This document shows, in pieces, positions 1 through 9,902 of a stretch of DNA of 64,000 nucleotides. Positions within the stretch are counted from its first letter, which is position 1, and every line of letters starts with the position of its first letter. A program made the translations under genes and the position numbers. This DNA comes from Bacteroidota bacterium (GTDB lineage Bacteria; Bacteroidota; Bacteroidia; Chitinophagales; Chitinophagaceae). The notes beneath the pieces are model-generated. The model ran no database searches. It was given only the letters and a program-made list of their open reading frames with translations, and was not told where the DNA came from. The stretch covers positions 310,001 through 374,000 of the forward strand of contig JAIUNW010000002.1 of the NCBI GenBank assembly GCA_020161535.1, in the 5' to 3' direction.

Positions 1-1
1 C

Positions 2-307
2 GCCGCGATTGATACCGTGCACAAAGGCGGACAATACTTCAGCAAGGAAATTGATATTCTGAGCGATGGCGATTTCAGGAATACGCTCACCATCGAAGAC
101 CGAAAAGTGGGTGAAATTTTATCGAAACGCGAAGTGGAGGTATTAAAGCTGGTTTGCAAAGAATTCAGCAATGCAGAAATTGCACAGAAATTGTTCTTGA
201 GCATCAGTACAGTTGAAACACATCGTAAAAACCTTATAGCGAAATTGGGTGTGCAGAATACCGTTGGCCTGGTGAAGTTTGCCATCAGGAACAACCTGGT
301 CGACTGA
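2..307 (+). CDS. LuxR/NarL-type response regulator, C-terminal part (cut by window edge)
   Basis: The frame is open from base 2 to the stop at 305-307, so the gene begins before the window; the first in-frame GTG (base 17) is not the true start. The visible 101 residues end in a LuxR/GerE helix-turn-helix (LSKREVEVLKLV, then SNAEIAQKLFLS and STVETHRKNLIAKLG), the DNA-binding output domain of NarL/FixJ regulators. The stretch before it suits the end of a receiver domain, whose phosphoacceptor lies outside. The next gene, a histidine kinase, starts at the base after the stop, so the two probably form a cognate pair. Target genes are unknown. Confidence 0.9.
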   Translation, partial: AAIDTVHKGGQYFSKEIDILSDGDFRNTLTIEDRKVGEILSKREVEVLKLVCKEFSNAEIAQKLFLSISTVETHRKNLIAKLGVQNTVGLVKFAIRNNLVD

Positions 308-2140
308 TTGAAGTATCTATTCATTATACTGGCTGTTATTGGTTTCACTTGCCCGGTGGCGGCGAACAATGCCGATACCACTACGCTGATTAATCTGTAT
401 GAGCGAACCAGTGATTTTTCTGAAGACAAAGTAGATTCCATTCTTATCAATGCAACGGTCATTGAGCAGACCGATATGCAAATGCCTTTTAAGCAACGCG
501 CGGTGATGGTGCAACGCCTGCGGGGTTTGTATTATGACCTGACGGGCGATTACAACGAGGCGTTGCGGTATTATCTCGGCGGCCTCGCACTTGCGCGCGA
601 AACCAAACTGATGGATTTCGAAATGTCGGCGCTGACCGACCTGGCGATTTTGTATTCGCAAATCAAATCGCCCGAAAAAGCATTAAACGTTTACCGCGAA
701 TGCCTGGTGCTTACCAAAAAACATGGTACGGTGGCCGACCTGATTTCCTGTTATGGCAATATCGGCGCTATTTACAATAACCTCAATATGCCCGATACGG
801 CCCTGCACTATCTGTCTATTGGCAGGTCGCTTTGTGAACAGCACGGTAATTTTGAATCGATCGAAACGATTTACAACAATACGGGCAATGTTTATTACAA
901 GAAGAAAGCTTTCACCAAGGCACTGGGTTATTTCTTTTTGAACCGGGCCATCAACCTTCGGTCGAACGACCATGCTAACCTCTGGCTCGATGACTTGAAT
1001 ATCGGTGACAGCTATTTGCAAATGAACAGCTATGATTCGGCGCGCAAGTATATCAGTGAGTCGCTCGATCTAAGCCAGCTCTTGCGCAGCAAAAGCAAAG
1101 AGGCCGATAGTTATGCCATGCTCGCCCGGCTGGAAGAAAAAATGGGCAACTACAAGCGCGCGCTCGAATACCAGCATTTGTGGTACGAGCGCGATACCAG
1201 CCTGGTGAACCAGGCGTCGAGCAGGAATATTGCTGAATTACAGGAAAGATTTCATGCCGCAGAACGGGAACGTGAAAACCAGGAATTGGTAGCTGATATC
1301 CGACACCAAAAAACCAGGAATAGTTTTCTGACTTATTTAACCCTGGGAGCGTTGATCATGGGTGTATTAACGGGTATATTTTTGATGGCCTATCGTTCAT
1401 CGAACCAGATGCTGAAAGACACAAACCGTGTTATACAACGACAGAAAGAAAAACTGGTTGAACTGAACGAAGAAAAAAACGCTTTGATCAGTGTGGTGTC
1501 ACATGACCTTGGTGCGCCTTTTTCCAGCATCCAGATGTGGGCGCAACTGTTGGAAAGAGACGAGGACGTTGACCGCAAAACCGGTTTGCAAAATATTCGC
1601 GCATCAGCCCGCGAAGGCGAGAACCTGATTCGCCATATCCTCGAAGTGGAACGCATGACCCTGGGCGAAAAGCAACTCGACCTCGAAGAAGTAGAGATCA
1701 CTTCCTTTCTGCAAATTGTAGTGAATGCTTTTGCGCCGGTGGCGGCCGCCAAACAGATTGCTATTTTGTACAAGCCAGCCATCGGCAGAACCTCGCTGCT
1801 CACCGACGAAGCGATGCTGCGACAAATCATAGAGAACCTTTTGTCGAACGCTGTTAAGTTTTCACCACCAGGGCAGGAAATCGTATTGCAGGTGCGCAAA
1901 GAGAACGAGAAAATAGCCATCTCGGTACAAGACCATGGGCCGGGTATTTCAACCGAAGAACAGCAAGTGCTTTTTCAACGCTATGCGAAGGGATCGGCTT
2001 CGCCCACTGCCGGTGAAAATTCAACGGGGCTGGGTCTATTCATTGTAAAAAGATTGGTGCAAGAATTGAATGGTGAAATCTCCATCCAGTCGGCCGTGGG
2101 TGCCGGGGCTTGTTTTACCGTCACTTTTCCACTTGGTTAA
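308..2140 (+). CDS. TPR-repeat sensor histidine kinase
   Basis: 610 residues starting at a TTG directly after the preceding stop. Order: signal peptide (about 1-20, ending PVAANNA), a periplasmic array of tetratricopeptide repeats (about 60-295), a coiled coil, one membrane helix (about 341-362), a second short coiled coil, a HisKA domain with phosphoacceptor H399 in VVSHDLGAPF, and a HATPase_c domain (N box ENLLSNAVKFS, G1 box DHGPGIS, G2 box GLGLFIV). TPR kinases of this layout are common in Bacteroidota. Input is presumably a periplasmic or membrane signal read by the TPRs; the partner is likely the LuxR-type regulator upstream. The stop overlaps the stop of the convergent ABC gene through the palindrome TTAA. 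Confidence 0.9.
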   Translation: MKYLFIILAVIGFTCPVAANNADTTTLINLYERTSDFSEDKVDSILINATVIEQTDMQMPFKQRAVMVQRLRGLYYDLTGDYNEALRYYLGGLALARETKLMDFEMSALTDLAILYSQIKSPEKALNVYRECLVLTKKHGTVADLISCYGNIGAIYNNLNMPDTALHYLSIGRSLCEQHGNFESIETIYNNTGNVYYKKKAFTKALGYFFLNRAINLRSNDHANLWLDDLNIGDSYLQMNSYDSARKYISESLDLSQLLRSKSKEADSYAMLARLEEKMGNYKRALEYQHLWYERDTSLVNQASSRNIAELQERFHAAERERENQELVADIRHQKTRNSFLTYLTLGALIMGVLTGIFLMAYRSSNQMLKDTNRVIQRQKEKLVELNEEKNALISVVSHDLGAPFSSIQMWAQLLERDEDVDRKTGLQNIRASAREGENLIRHILEVERMTLGEKQLDLEEVEITSFLQIVVNAFAPVAAAKQIAILYKPAIGRTSLLTDEAMLRQIIENLLSNAVKFSPPGQEIVLQVRKENEKIAISVQDHGPGISTEEQQVLFQRYAKGSASPTAGENSTGLGLFIVKRLVQELNGEISIQSAVGAGACFTVTFPLG

Positions 2141-3918
2141 GCACTGGCTGCTTTCACTATTTCAGCGTATTTTCTTTCACCTATTTGCTGTCGCCACATC
2201 GCGTAATACAATCCTTTTTCGGCGAGCAGGTCTTCATGACTACCTGTCTCTACCACCAATCCTTTTTCCAGCACGTAAATGCAATCGGCGTGCATGATGG
2301 TCGACAAGCGATGTGCGATCAATACCGTGATTTGCCGGCGTTGCGCAGAGATATGGCGAATGGTTCGGGTAATGGCTTCTTCTGTCAATGAATCGAGTGC
2401 GGAAGTAGCTTCATCAAAAATCAACAGGTTCGGTTGCCGCAGCAAAGAACGCGCAATCGACAATCGTTGTTTTTCACCACCGCTGAGTTTGAGTCCGCCT
2501 TCGCCAATCATGGTATCAATGCCTTTCTCTGCCCGGGCCAGCAGGTTCTGGGCGCTGGCTTTTTCCAAGGCAGCCATTACTTCGGCTTCGGTGGCATCTG
2601 GTTTTACAAACAAGAGGTTTTCGCGAATGGTGCCGCTGAACAATTGTGTGTCTTGCGTAACAAAACCGATTTGCCGGCGAAGATCATCGAAGTCGATTTC
2701 GTTTTCGTTGATGCCGTTGTATAAAATCTTTCCCTGCTGTGGGCGATACAACCCCGCGAGCAATTTCACGAGTGTGGTTTTTCCTGCCCCCGACGGCCCC
2801 ACAAACGCAATGGTTTCGCCTTTTGCAGCAGTGAAGCTGATGTTTTTAACCGCGTGTTGTTGTGCTGTTTTGTGTTTAAAACCCACGTCTTCAAACGAGA
2901 GCGTTTGGATATTATCTACTTGAATAGGATGCGCGGGAACGGGTTCGGGCGCTTTTTCCATCAGGTGGCGGAAATTGTTCAACGAGGCTTCTGCTTCGCG
3001 ATAAGAAAGAATGATATTGCCTACTTCCTGCAGCGGACCGAAAATAAAAAAGGAAAAAAATTGCATAGTGACCAGTTGGTCGGGTCGCATATTTTCTTTG
3101 TAGATCTGCCACATTAAAATGGCCAGTATCACTTGCCGGAGTGTGTTGACAAAAGTGCCCTGCACAAAACTGAGGCTCCTGACTCTTTTTACTTTGGTGA
3201 GTTCGAGTCCTAAAATTTTGAAAGTGTTTTTATTGAGGCGCTCTACTTCCTGGTTGGTGAGTCCCAGGCTCTTGATGAGTTCGATATTGCGCAGCGATTC
3301 GGTAGTGGTACCTGCCAGCGACGTGGTTTCGGCCACAATATTTTTCTGGATTAGTTTGATGCGACGGCTCAGGAAATTGGTGATGACGGTGAGTAAAACA
3401 ATACCGCCGAAATAGACCAGGGGCAAACTGGGATGAATATTGAACGAGTAGATGGTAACGAATACCGTACCCACCATTACCCCGAACAAAATATTGATGA
3501 AATTGGAAATGAATTTTTCGGTATCGGTTTCCACTTTTTGCAAAATGCTCAGGGTTTCGCCGCTGCGCTGGTCTTCAAATTCGTGGTAGGGCAATTTCAT
3601 GGCGTGCTTGAGTCCGTCGGTGAAAATCCGCGCGCCGAATTTTTGGGTGATCACATTGAAAAAATAATCCTGAAAGGCTTTAGCAATACGACTCACCATC
3701 GCTACGCCGATAGAAGCGAGTAAAAGCCAGCCCACGGCGTTGATGAAACCCTTCAAATCCTGGCTGTCAGCATAGGTTTTGTAGTTGAAAGCGACTTTGA
3801 TGATGCGACCAAAAATGATGGGATCAATCAGTGAAAAACCGGTATTGATGCCAGCTAATAACAAAGTGAGGAATACCAGCCATTTATAAGGCTTTAGGTA
3901 TTGAAAAAGGATTTGCAT
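2137..3918 (-). CDS. ABC transporter, fused permease and ATPase (MsbA-like half exporter)
   Basis: 593 residues. The first ~315 form a six-helix type IV exporter membrane domain; the rest is a nucleotide-binding domain with Walker A GPSGAGKT (374-381), Q-loop in VTQDTQLF, signature LSGGE (478-482), Walker B LLIFDE (498-503) and an H-loop in IAHRLS. This is a half transporter that should work as a homodimer, like MsbA or multidrug exporters; the substrate cannot be read from sequence. It is the last gene of a minus-strand series (pyrC, MutS-like, M1 peptidase, YifB, ABC) with short gaps. Its TAA overlaps the convergent kinase stop. Confidence 0.92.
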   Translation of the reverse strand: MQILFQYLKPYKWLVFLTLLLAGINTGFSLIDPIIFGRIIKVAFNYKTYADSQDLKGFINAVGWLLLASIGVAMVSRIAKAFQDYFFNVITQKFGARIFTDGLKHAMKLPYHEFEDQRSGETLSILQKVETDTEKFISNFINILFGVMVGTVFVTIYSFNIHPSLPLVYFGGIVLLTVITNFLSRRIKLIQKNIVAETTSLAGTTTESLRNIELIKSLGLTNQEVERLNKNTFKILGLELTKVKRVRSLSFVQGTFVNTLRQVILAILMWQIYKENMRPDQLVTMQFFSFFIFGPLQEVGNIILSYREAEASLNNFRHLMEKAPEPVPAHPIQVDNIQTLSFEDVGFKHKTAQQHAVKNISFTAAKGETIAFVGPSGAGKTTLVKLLAGLYRPQQGKILYNGINENEIDFDDLRRQIGFVTQDTQLFSGTIRENLLFVKPDATEAEVMAALEKASAQNLLARAEKGIDTMIGEGGLKLSGGEKQRLSIARSLLRQPNLLIFDEATSALDSLTEEAITRTIRHISAQRRQITVLIAHRLSTIMHADCIYVLEKGLVVETGSHEDLLAEKGLYYAMWRQQIGERKYAEIVKAASA

Positions 3919-3971
3919 GCAGTCTCTTGAGTTGAAACAAAGATAATAACAGGCTGCAGGCGGTTTTGTTC

Positions 3972-5519
3972 TTAACTCGTCACGCCGATGCCCCAGCTTT
4001 TCCGGTCGAGGCTGCGGTACTGGATGGCTTCGGCCAGGTGCTCCGGTTGAACCGAGTCTTTGCCAGCCAGGTCGGCGATGGTGCGGCTCACTTTCAGGAT
4101 GCGTTCAAAGGCGCGCGCAGAAAGATCCAGTCGCTCCATGGCTGTTTTAAGCAATTGGGTGCTGGCCTGGTTGAGGGGTACCCATTCGCGTGTGAGCCGG
4201 TTGCTCATTTGGGCATTGCAGTAATAGCTGGTTTGTTTGAAACGTTCAGCCTGTTTTTGCCGGGCTGCTATCACCCTGGTTTTGATATCGGCTGAGCGCT
4301 CCTGTGGCCGGTTGCCTTGCAACTCGTTGAAACTGGGGGGCACTACTTCTACATGGAGGTCGATGCGGTCGAGCAGGGGGCCCGAAATGCGATTCAGGTA
4401 TTTCTGTACCAGGTTGGGTGCGCAACTACATTCTTTTTCCGGATGGTTGAAATAACCGCAGGGGCAGGGGTTCATGGCGGCGATCAACATAAAGCTGGCC
4501 GGAAACTGGATGCTGGCATGTGCGCGCGCAATGGTGACCTGTCGCTCTTCGAGTGGTTGCCGCAATACTTCCAACACCGTGCGCCTGAACTCCGGCAACT
4601 CGTCCAGGAACAAGACGCCATGGTGCGCCAGGGAAATTTCGCCGGGTTGCGGAAAATGCCCGCCACCTACCAGGGCCATATCACTGATGGTATGGTGCGG
4701 GGCACGAAATGGCCGTTGGGTAATCAGTGCGCTGTGTTGTTGCAGTTTGCCCGCCACACTGTGAATGCGGGTGGTCTCCAGGGCTTCTTGCAAAGAGAGC
4801 GGCGGCAGGATGCTGGGTAGTCGTCGCGCGAGCATGGTTTTGCCCGCGCCCGGCGGACCGATCAACAACAGGTTGTGCCCACCTGCAGCGGCTATTTCCA
4901 TCGCCCGTTTGATGTTTTCCTGGCCGCGCACATCGGCAAAATCCATATCCGATTGTGCTGCCTGTTTGAATTGAGTATGGATATTGACACGGGTGGGCGT
5001 AAAGGACTCGGGTGATTCGAGTAATTCAACCACGTCTTTGAGGTGCAGCATGCCATATACATTTAATTGATCTACCACCGCAGCTTCGCTGGCATTGCCG
5101 GCCGGCAGCAATAGTTTTTTGAAACCTTCTTTGCGGCTGTTGATGGCAATGGGTAGCGCACCGCGAATGGCCTGGATAGACCCATCGAGCCCCAATTCGC
5201 CCATTAATACGGTGGAAGCGAGCAGGTCGGTATTTTCCAATTGGCCTGTTGCCGCCAATATGCCGATGGCAATGGGCAGGTCAAAGGCCGATCCTGTTTT
5301 GCGAATGTTCGCCGGCGCCATGTTCACTATCACTTTGGTGCGCGGCATAAAAAAACCATTTGACTTGATGGCGCTTTCAACACGCAGTATGCTTTCCTTC
5401 ACCGCATTGTCGGGCAAGCCCACCATATAGGTACTGGTACCCAGGGTTACATTGATTTCAATAGAAATGGTGATGGCGTCGATGCCATACACCGCGCTGC
5501 CAAATGTTCGCACTAACAT
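3972..5519 (-). CDS. YifB/ComM family magnesium-chelatase-like AAA+ ATPase
   Basis: 515 residues, full length for the YifB/ComM family. An N-terminal Lon-protease-like fold domain (about 1-170, with [10 protein letters not shown] and GELGLDG) is followed by a Mg-chelatase-type AAA+ domain with Walker A GPPGAGKT (221-228) and Walker [11 protein letters not shown] cysteine cluster NPCPCGYF...CSC, typical of the family, sits before the C-terminal lid domain. ComM is a branch-migration helicase that helps integrate DNA during natural transformation; in species without competence the role is less clear. It lies 53 bp from the ABC gene and 38 bp from the M1 peptidase on the same strand. Confidence 0.93.
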   Translation of the reverse strand: MLVRTFGSAVYGIDAITISIEINVTLGTSTYMVGLPDNAVKESILRVESAIKSNGFFMPRTKVIVNMAPANIRKTGSAFDLPIAIGILAATGQLENTDLLASTVLMGELGLDGSIQAIRGALPIAINSRKEGFKKLLLPAGNASEAAVVDQLNVYGMLHLKDVVELLESPESFTPTRVNIHTQFKQAAQSDMDFADVRGQENIKRAMEIAAAGGHNLLLIGPPGAGKTMLARRLPSILPPLSLQEALETTRIHSVAGKLQQHSALITQRPFRAPHHTISDMALVGGGHFPQPGEISLAHHGVLFLDELPEFRRTVLEVLRQPLEERQVTIARAHASIQFPASFMLIAAMNPCPCGYFNHPEKECSCAPNLVQKYLNRISGPLLDRIDLHVEVVPPSFNELQGNRPQERSADIKTRVIAARQKQAERFKQTSYYCNAQMSNRLTREWVPLNQASTQLLKTAMERLDLSARAFERILKVSRTIADLAGKDSVQPEHLAEAIQYRSLDRKSWGIGVTS

Positions 5520-5557
5520 GCCGGCAAATTAGCCGCCTTGCCGGGTCAAAAAAACCG

Positions 5558-7147
5558 TTATTTAACCCTTTCTGTTGTCCACTCGGCCAATAGATCAGTG
5601 AAAGGATCTATTTCAATTTGCGTTGCAGTAAATGGAAGAGCGAAGTGTTGTTGTTGATCGGGGCTATTGACCTGGATGGATTGTATCGATTCACGGCCAT
5701 TGCCCCTAACACGAATGGTTAACGGAAACCGACTTATTTCTTTTTGCATTTGACGGATATGTACCTGCAGGTTGTTGCCCTTCGTGCTCCATTGTATGCG
5801 CAACTGTGGATGCCCCGGTGTGCGCAACCACTGCCTGAAAAATGTTTCGAGGTTGCGGCCGCTGTTTTTTTCCATCACCCGCATGAAATCAGTGGTATTG
5901 GCATTTTTGCCTGTATAGCTGGCATAGTAGTCGCGGATGCCCTTCCAGAAAATGCTATCGCCCAATTGCCGCCGCAGCATATGCAATACCCAACCGGCCT
6001 TGGGATAACTGTTGGCATTCAGCAGTTTCATGTAGTCGGTTTCGAGGCTGTCTACAATGGGTCGTTGTGGTTCTTTGCGGTAAAAATCAATCACGGCCTT
6101 TCTTTGTTCCTGCAACATTTTGCGCATGGTATCGATGCCATGAACCGATTCCATGTACATATCGGTCATATACGTAGCAAAGCCTTCGCTCAACCAGAGT
6201 TCACTCCAGTGTTTTTCGGAAGCGCTGTTGCCAAACCACTGGTGGGCGATCTCATGCGCCAGCAGGGTTTCGACCTTACGGTTACCTGTAACCGAATTTT
6301 CGTAATAGAAAATACAGCCCGCATTTTCCATGCCGCCAAAAATGGTCTTCGATTGCACATTGGCCAATTTGCTGAATGGATAGGGCCCCACTTTTTGGAT
6401 GAACCAGGGTAGTATCTCGGTTGCCTGGCTGTAATCGTAAAATCCTTTGCTGCGATCGGGTGCAAAAATCCAACTGGTGACTGGAACCTGGCCCACGGCA
6501 CCTGCATATCCCACGGCAAATTCGGCACAGCCGATCACCATCACCTTGCTGGGAATGGCGGTGGTTTCCTGCCATTCGGTAACAGCGGTATCGGAACCAT
6601 TTCGACATTCTTCGGTTTGGATACCATTGGCGATCACCTGGTAATGCGCCGGTGCGGTTACGCGAAAACCAACCGTTGCTTTATCTGACGGATGGTCGTT
6701 ACAGGGAATCCACTGGTGCGCCCGGTTGGGCCAATTGTCGGCAAAGAAGCAGCGCCGGTTGTATTTGTTGGTTGAAATGATAAGTCCATCGGCCGGAATA
6801 CCCTTGTATTGCAGGGCGATCTGGTGCTCGCCCTTTGTCGCAACTGGAATGGCCACCCATTCTGCCAACTGCGTAAATGTTACGGGTTGTTTGTCGACCG
6901 TTACCTCACTCACCCGCATGCCCTTGCCACTTGCATCCGGCGCATGCAGGTCGAGCAATATGCTATCGCCCCGCAACATATTCAGGCGGATGGCGGCCTG
7001 CCCCCGCAAGGTATCGTGTAGGTCGGAAATTTGTAACTGGTATTGGTACCCGATTACATCGATGCGGGTATGCCGTTCGGGCACGCCTTGTGCAAATATG
7101 CAGTTACCCGTAAACGTTAGTAAGAAAAAATAAAGTAGGGGTTTCAT
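5558..7147 (-). CDS. M1 family zinc metallopeptidase (aminopeptidase), exported
   Basis: 529 residues with an N-terminal signal peptide (cleavage near CIFAQ, residue 20). M1 hallmarks are present: exopeptidase motif GGMENAG (271-277), zinc site HEIAH (298-302) followed by WFGN, and third ligand E321 in WLSEGFATY. A short C-terminal region follows, so it lacks the long ERAP-like C-terminal domain and resembles the compact bacterial M1 group. It should trim N-terminal residues from peptides in the periplasm or outside the cell. The MutS-like gene ends six bases upstream on the same strand, so the two are probably co-transcribed. Confidence 0.92.
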   Translation of the reverse strand: MKPLLYFFLLTFTGNCIFAQGVPERHTRIDVIGYQYQLQISDLHDTLRGQAAIRLNMLRGDSILLDLHAPDASGKGMRVSEVTVDKQPVTFTQLAEWVAIPVATKGEHQIALQYKGIPADGLIISTNKYNRRCFFADNWPNRAHQWIPCNDHPSDKATVGFRVTAPAHYQVIANGIQTEECRNGSDTAVTEWQETTAIPSKVMVIGCAEFAVGYAGAVGQVPVTSWIFAPDRSKGFYDYSQATEILPWFIQKVGPYPFSKLANVQSKTIFGGMENAGCIFYYENSVTGNRKVETLLAHEIAHQWFGNSASEKHWSELWLSEGFATYMTDMYMESVHGIDTMRKMLQEQRKAVIDFYRKEPQRPIVDSLETDYMKLLNANSYPKAGWVLHMLRRQLGDSIFWKGIRDYYASYTGKNANTTDFMRVMEKNSGRNLETFFRQWLRTPGHPQLRIQWSTKGNNLQVHIRQMQKEISRFPLTIRVRGNGRESIQSIQVNSPDQQQHFALPFTATQIEIDPFTDLLAEWTTERVK

Positions 7148-7153
7148 GCCATT

Positions 7154-8470
7154 TTATAATTTATCTAGCAGTTCCAGCACTTTTTCTCTTTTCAGGATGA
7201 GGTAACCAATGCGGTCGTTGCTGATGCCGGGACGCAGGTGGTAGTTGAACACCAATTGGTCGTCTTCAATCTCCGTTTCGAAATAACTGAACTGGATGTT
7301 TTGGTGGTTGCGCAGCTCTTCACCAATTTCATAAAGGTGGGTCGATAAAACGAAAATCGATTGCCGCATTTTCACCAATCCCTCGATAACGGCCAGCGAA
7401 CACTTCATCGCATCTTTGATATTGGTGCCCTTGAAGAGTTCGTCGATCAATACCAACCATTTGTTGCCATCGTTGATCTTCAGGATGGTATTGCGAATGC
7501 GTTGTACTTCGTTGAAGAAAAAGCTTTCGCCCCGCGCGATATTATCCGTCACATTGATATTGCTGAGGATGCCTTCAAAAAGACTGCAGGTCATCGAAGC
7601 CGCGGGCACGCCCATGCCCAGGTGTGCCAGGTAAATGGCCGCACCAATGGAACGGATAAACGTGCTTTTGCCGGCCATATTGGCGCCGGTAAGAAACAGA
7701 AAATTATGTTGTTTGTTCAAGTCGATATCATAGGCCACCGGCTGGGGCAATAATAAATGATAGAGTTGGCGGGCTTCCAATACCGGGGTGCTGGTATCGA
7801 TCACTTTGGGGTATTGCAAATTGAATACCACCGCTGCTTTCGCCATGCCGTACCAGGCATCGAGCTTGCCGAAAAGTTGCAATAATTCATGCACCTGCTG
7901 TTTGTATCGGTAAAAGATAAAATGACCAAAACCAACCACTTCCTGCAGGGTGAAGGAAGTGCCGGAAAGATGCGCGCCCAATGCACGAATGGTTGTTTCG
8001 TTCAGCAATCCCGCTGCACGATCGAGCAATTGTTGCAGGGGCTTTGGAAGCTGCGTTGCCCGCAGCAATTCGATCAGGCGCAAGAAGCCGCGTACAAAAT
8101 CAGCGAAATGGCCCATGCTATATCGTACCGTGGCAAAATCAGGGCTCGCCATCAGCTTGTAACGCAAACCGCCCAAAAAACTATGGGCGGGCGGTATCGG
8201 TTCGAGTTGGGCATCAAAAAAACGAACCATCACCATAATGGTACCATTGCTGATTTGCTGTGGCCAATCGTCTAGGAATTTCGTCAGGTGTTGCAGTATC
8301 TGCTGCTGTTGTTCAATGGCCGATACATTGTCAAAAGGTTCTTTGAAAAAACGATGCAACCAATCGCGCCCCAAACTGGTGCGGGTTTGGTTGAGTTTGT
8401 GGAAAATAGATTGGTCTTCTTCCGAATGGAAAATGGAAAGATCGTGCAAGGTTACCTTATCGATATTCAT
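7154..8470 (-). CDS. MutS-related ATPase without mismatch-recognition domain
   Basis: 438 residues from the ATG at 8470; a TTG nine bases earlier (8479) is the alternative start. The C-terminal half is a MutS domain V ATPase: Walker A GANMAGKST (about 262-270), ESFFFNEVQRI, Walker B LVLIDELFKGTN and STHLYEIGEEL. The N-terminal half looks like a reduced helical core/clamp; the mismatch-reading domain I of MutS1 is missing, as are the Smr and KOW domains of MutS2. Short MutS-like proteins of this kind are common in Bacteroidota and have no assigned repair role. It follows pyrC by 57 bp. Confidence 0.88.
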   Translation of the reverse strand: MNIDKVTLHDLSIFHSEEDQSIFHKLNQTRTSLGRDWLHRFFKEPFDNVSAIEQQQQILQHLTKFLDDWPQQISNGTIMVMVRFFDAQLEPIPPAHSFLGGLRYKLMASPDFATVRYSMGHFADFVRGFLRLIELLRATQLPKPLQQLLDRAAGLLNETTIRALGAHLSGTSFTLQEVVGFGHFIFYRYKQQVHELLQLFGKLDAWYGMAKAAVVFNLQYPKVIDTSTPVLEARQLYHLLLPQPVAYDIDLNKQHNFLFLTGANMAGKSTFIRSIGAAIYLAHLGMGVPAASMTCSLFEGILSNINVTDNIARGESFFFNEVQRIRNTILKINDGNKWLVLIDELFKGTNIKDAMKCSLAVIEGLVKMRQSIFVLSTHLYEIGEELRNHQNIQFSYFETEIEDDQLVFNYHLRPGISNDRIGYLILKREKVLELLDKL

Positions 8471-8527
8471 CGTGTTCAATTTACGCGTTGAAACCGAATA
8501 AGATGCTGTTTTATTCCGAATGCACAG

Positions 8528-9868
8528 TCATCGGTCGAAAACAAGTCGCTGCCCTTGCTGCGACTCATCAAAAACGCCGTTGGCTACTACCAGGTGGCCA
8601 TTCACAAAGCAATGGCTGATGCTGGCGGGCAAGCTGGTACCTTCCAATGGGCTCCAGCCACACTTGTATAAAATATTTTCTTTGGTGATGGTTGTTGGTT
8701 GTTGGAGATTGACCAGAACCAGGTCGGCCTGGTAGCCTTCCCGTACGAAACCGCGGTTTTTGACCTGAAAACAAATGGCCGGCGCGTGGCACATCTTCTC
8801 TACCATTTTTTCAAAACTGAGTTTGCCTGCTTTAACATAGTGCAGCATCAGCAGCACAGAATGTTGTACCAGGGGCAGGCCGGCATGGGCATGGAGATAG
8901 TCTTCCTGTTTTTCGGCCCAGGTATGCGGCGCATGGTCAGTAGCAATGATATCGAGCCGATCGTCGAGTAAGCCTTCCCACAAAGCCGCTTTATTGCTGG
9001 CCGCTTTGATGGCAGGGTTGCATTTGATCAGGTTGCCGAGTGTGGCATAGTCATCGGCCGTAAAATGCAGGTGGTGAACACATACTTCTGCCGTGATCCG
9101 CTTTTCGCGCAAGGGCAGCATATTGCTGAAAAGCTGCAATTCCCGCTCGGTGGTGATATGCAGAATATGCAGGCGGCTATCGTGTTTTTTGGCCAGTTGT
9201 ACCGCATAAAAAGACGATTCAAAACAGGCTTCGGCCGATCGGATAATGGGGTGATCGGCTGCGGTGAGTGACCGGCCCGTTGCCTGAAGTGCTGCCAGGT
9301 TGCGATGGATGATGCGTTCATCTTCGCAGTGCGTGGCGATCAGCAATTCGCTGCCGGCAAAAATATGTTCGAGCGACAAAGGATTGTCGACCAACAGCCC
9401 GCCGGTAGAGGAGCCCATGAAAATTTTGATACCGGCTACACGGTCTTTTTTATCGTTGGTGCGCAACACATCTTCCAGGTTATCATTGCTGGTACCCATG
9501 AAAAAAGAATAGTTGGCCAGCGAATGCTTCGCAGCGATAGCGTATTTGTCTTCAAGCAGTTCTTGTGTAAAGACCGGTGGTTTGGTATTGGGCATTTCCA
9601 TAAAACTGGTAACACCACCTGCAACAGCGGCCTTCGCTTCGGTGTAGATGGTTGCTTTATGGGTGAGCCCCGGTTCGCGAAAATGCACCTGGTCGTCGAT
9701 GGCGCCAGGCATCAGGTGTAAGCCTTCGCCCTTGATTTCGGTAACAGCGCCCTTCACATTGATCTGGGGGTCGATCCGCTCAATAATGCCATCTGTTAGC
9801 AAAATATCGGTTGGTCGGGTGTTCCCTTCGTTCACCAATTGAACGTTCTTTATCAGGTATCTGCGCAT
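8528..9868 (-). CDS. pyrC: Dihydroorotase (pyrimidine biosynthesis)
   Basis: 446 residues from the ATG at 9868. The frame stays open further upstream to 9973, but that would overlap the divergent gene at 9903, and MRRYLIKN is the usual N-terminus. It is an amidohydrolase-fold enzyme closing carbamoyl-aspartate to dihydroorotate. Motifs: DDQVHFREPG (58-67), KIFMGSSTGG (K148, possible bridging lysine), ATHCEDE (H180), ILHITT (H237) and ATDHAPHT (catalytic D311). The first histidine of the usual HxH metal pair is Gln60; I recall this variant in other Bacteroidota. Only 34 bp separate its start from that of the divergent gene. Confidence 0.93.
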   Translation of the reverse strand: MRRYLIKNVQLVNEGNTRPTDILLTDGIIERIDPQINVKGAVTEIKGEGLHLMPGAIDDQVHFREPGLTHKATIYTEAKAAVAGGVTSFMEMPNTKPPVFTQELLEDKYAIAAKHSLANYSFFMGTSNDNLEDVLRTNDKKDRVAGIKIFMGSSTGGLLVDNPLSLEHIFAGSELLIATHCEDERIIHRNLAALQATGRSLTAADHPIIRSAEACFESSFYAVQLAKKHDSRLHILHITTERELQLFSNMLPLREKRITAEVCVHHLHFTADDYATLGNLIKCNPAIKAASNKAALWEGLLDDRLDIIATDHAPHTWAEKQEDYLHAHAGLPLVQHSVLLMLHYVKAGKLSFEKMVEKMCHAPAICFQVKNRGFVREGYQADLVLVNLQQPTTITKENILYKCGWSPLEGTSLPASISHCFVNGHLVVANGVFDESQQGQRLVFDR

Positions 9869-9902
9869 AATTTGTTTACTTAGCCGAAAATTAGCCGTAT
9901 CG

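Noticed and set aside
2279..2923. 214-codon open frame antisense to the ABC transporter ATPase domain
   Set aside because: It reverses the Walker and signature motif region, and its product is Ser/Arg-rich without a domain.
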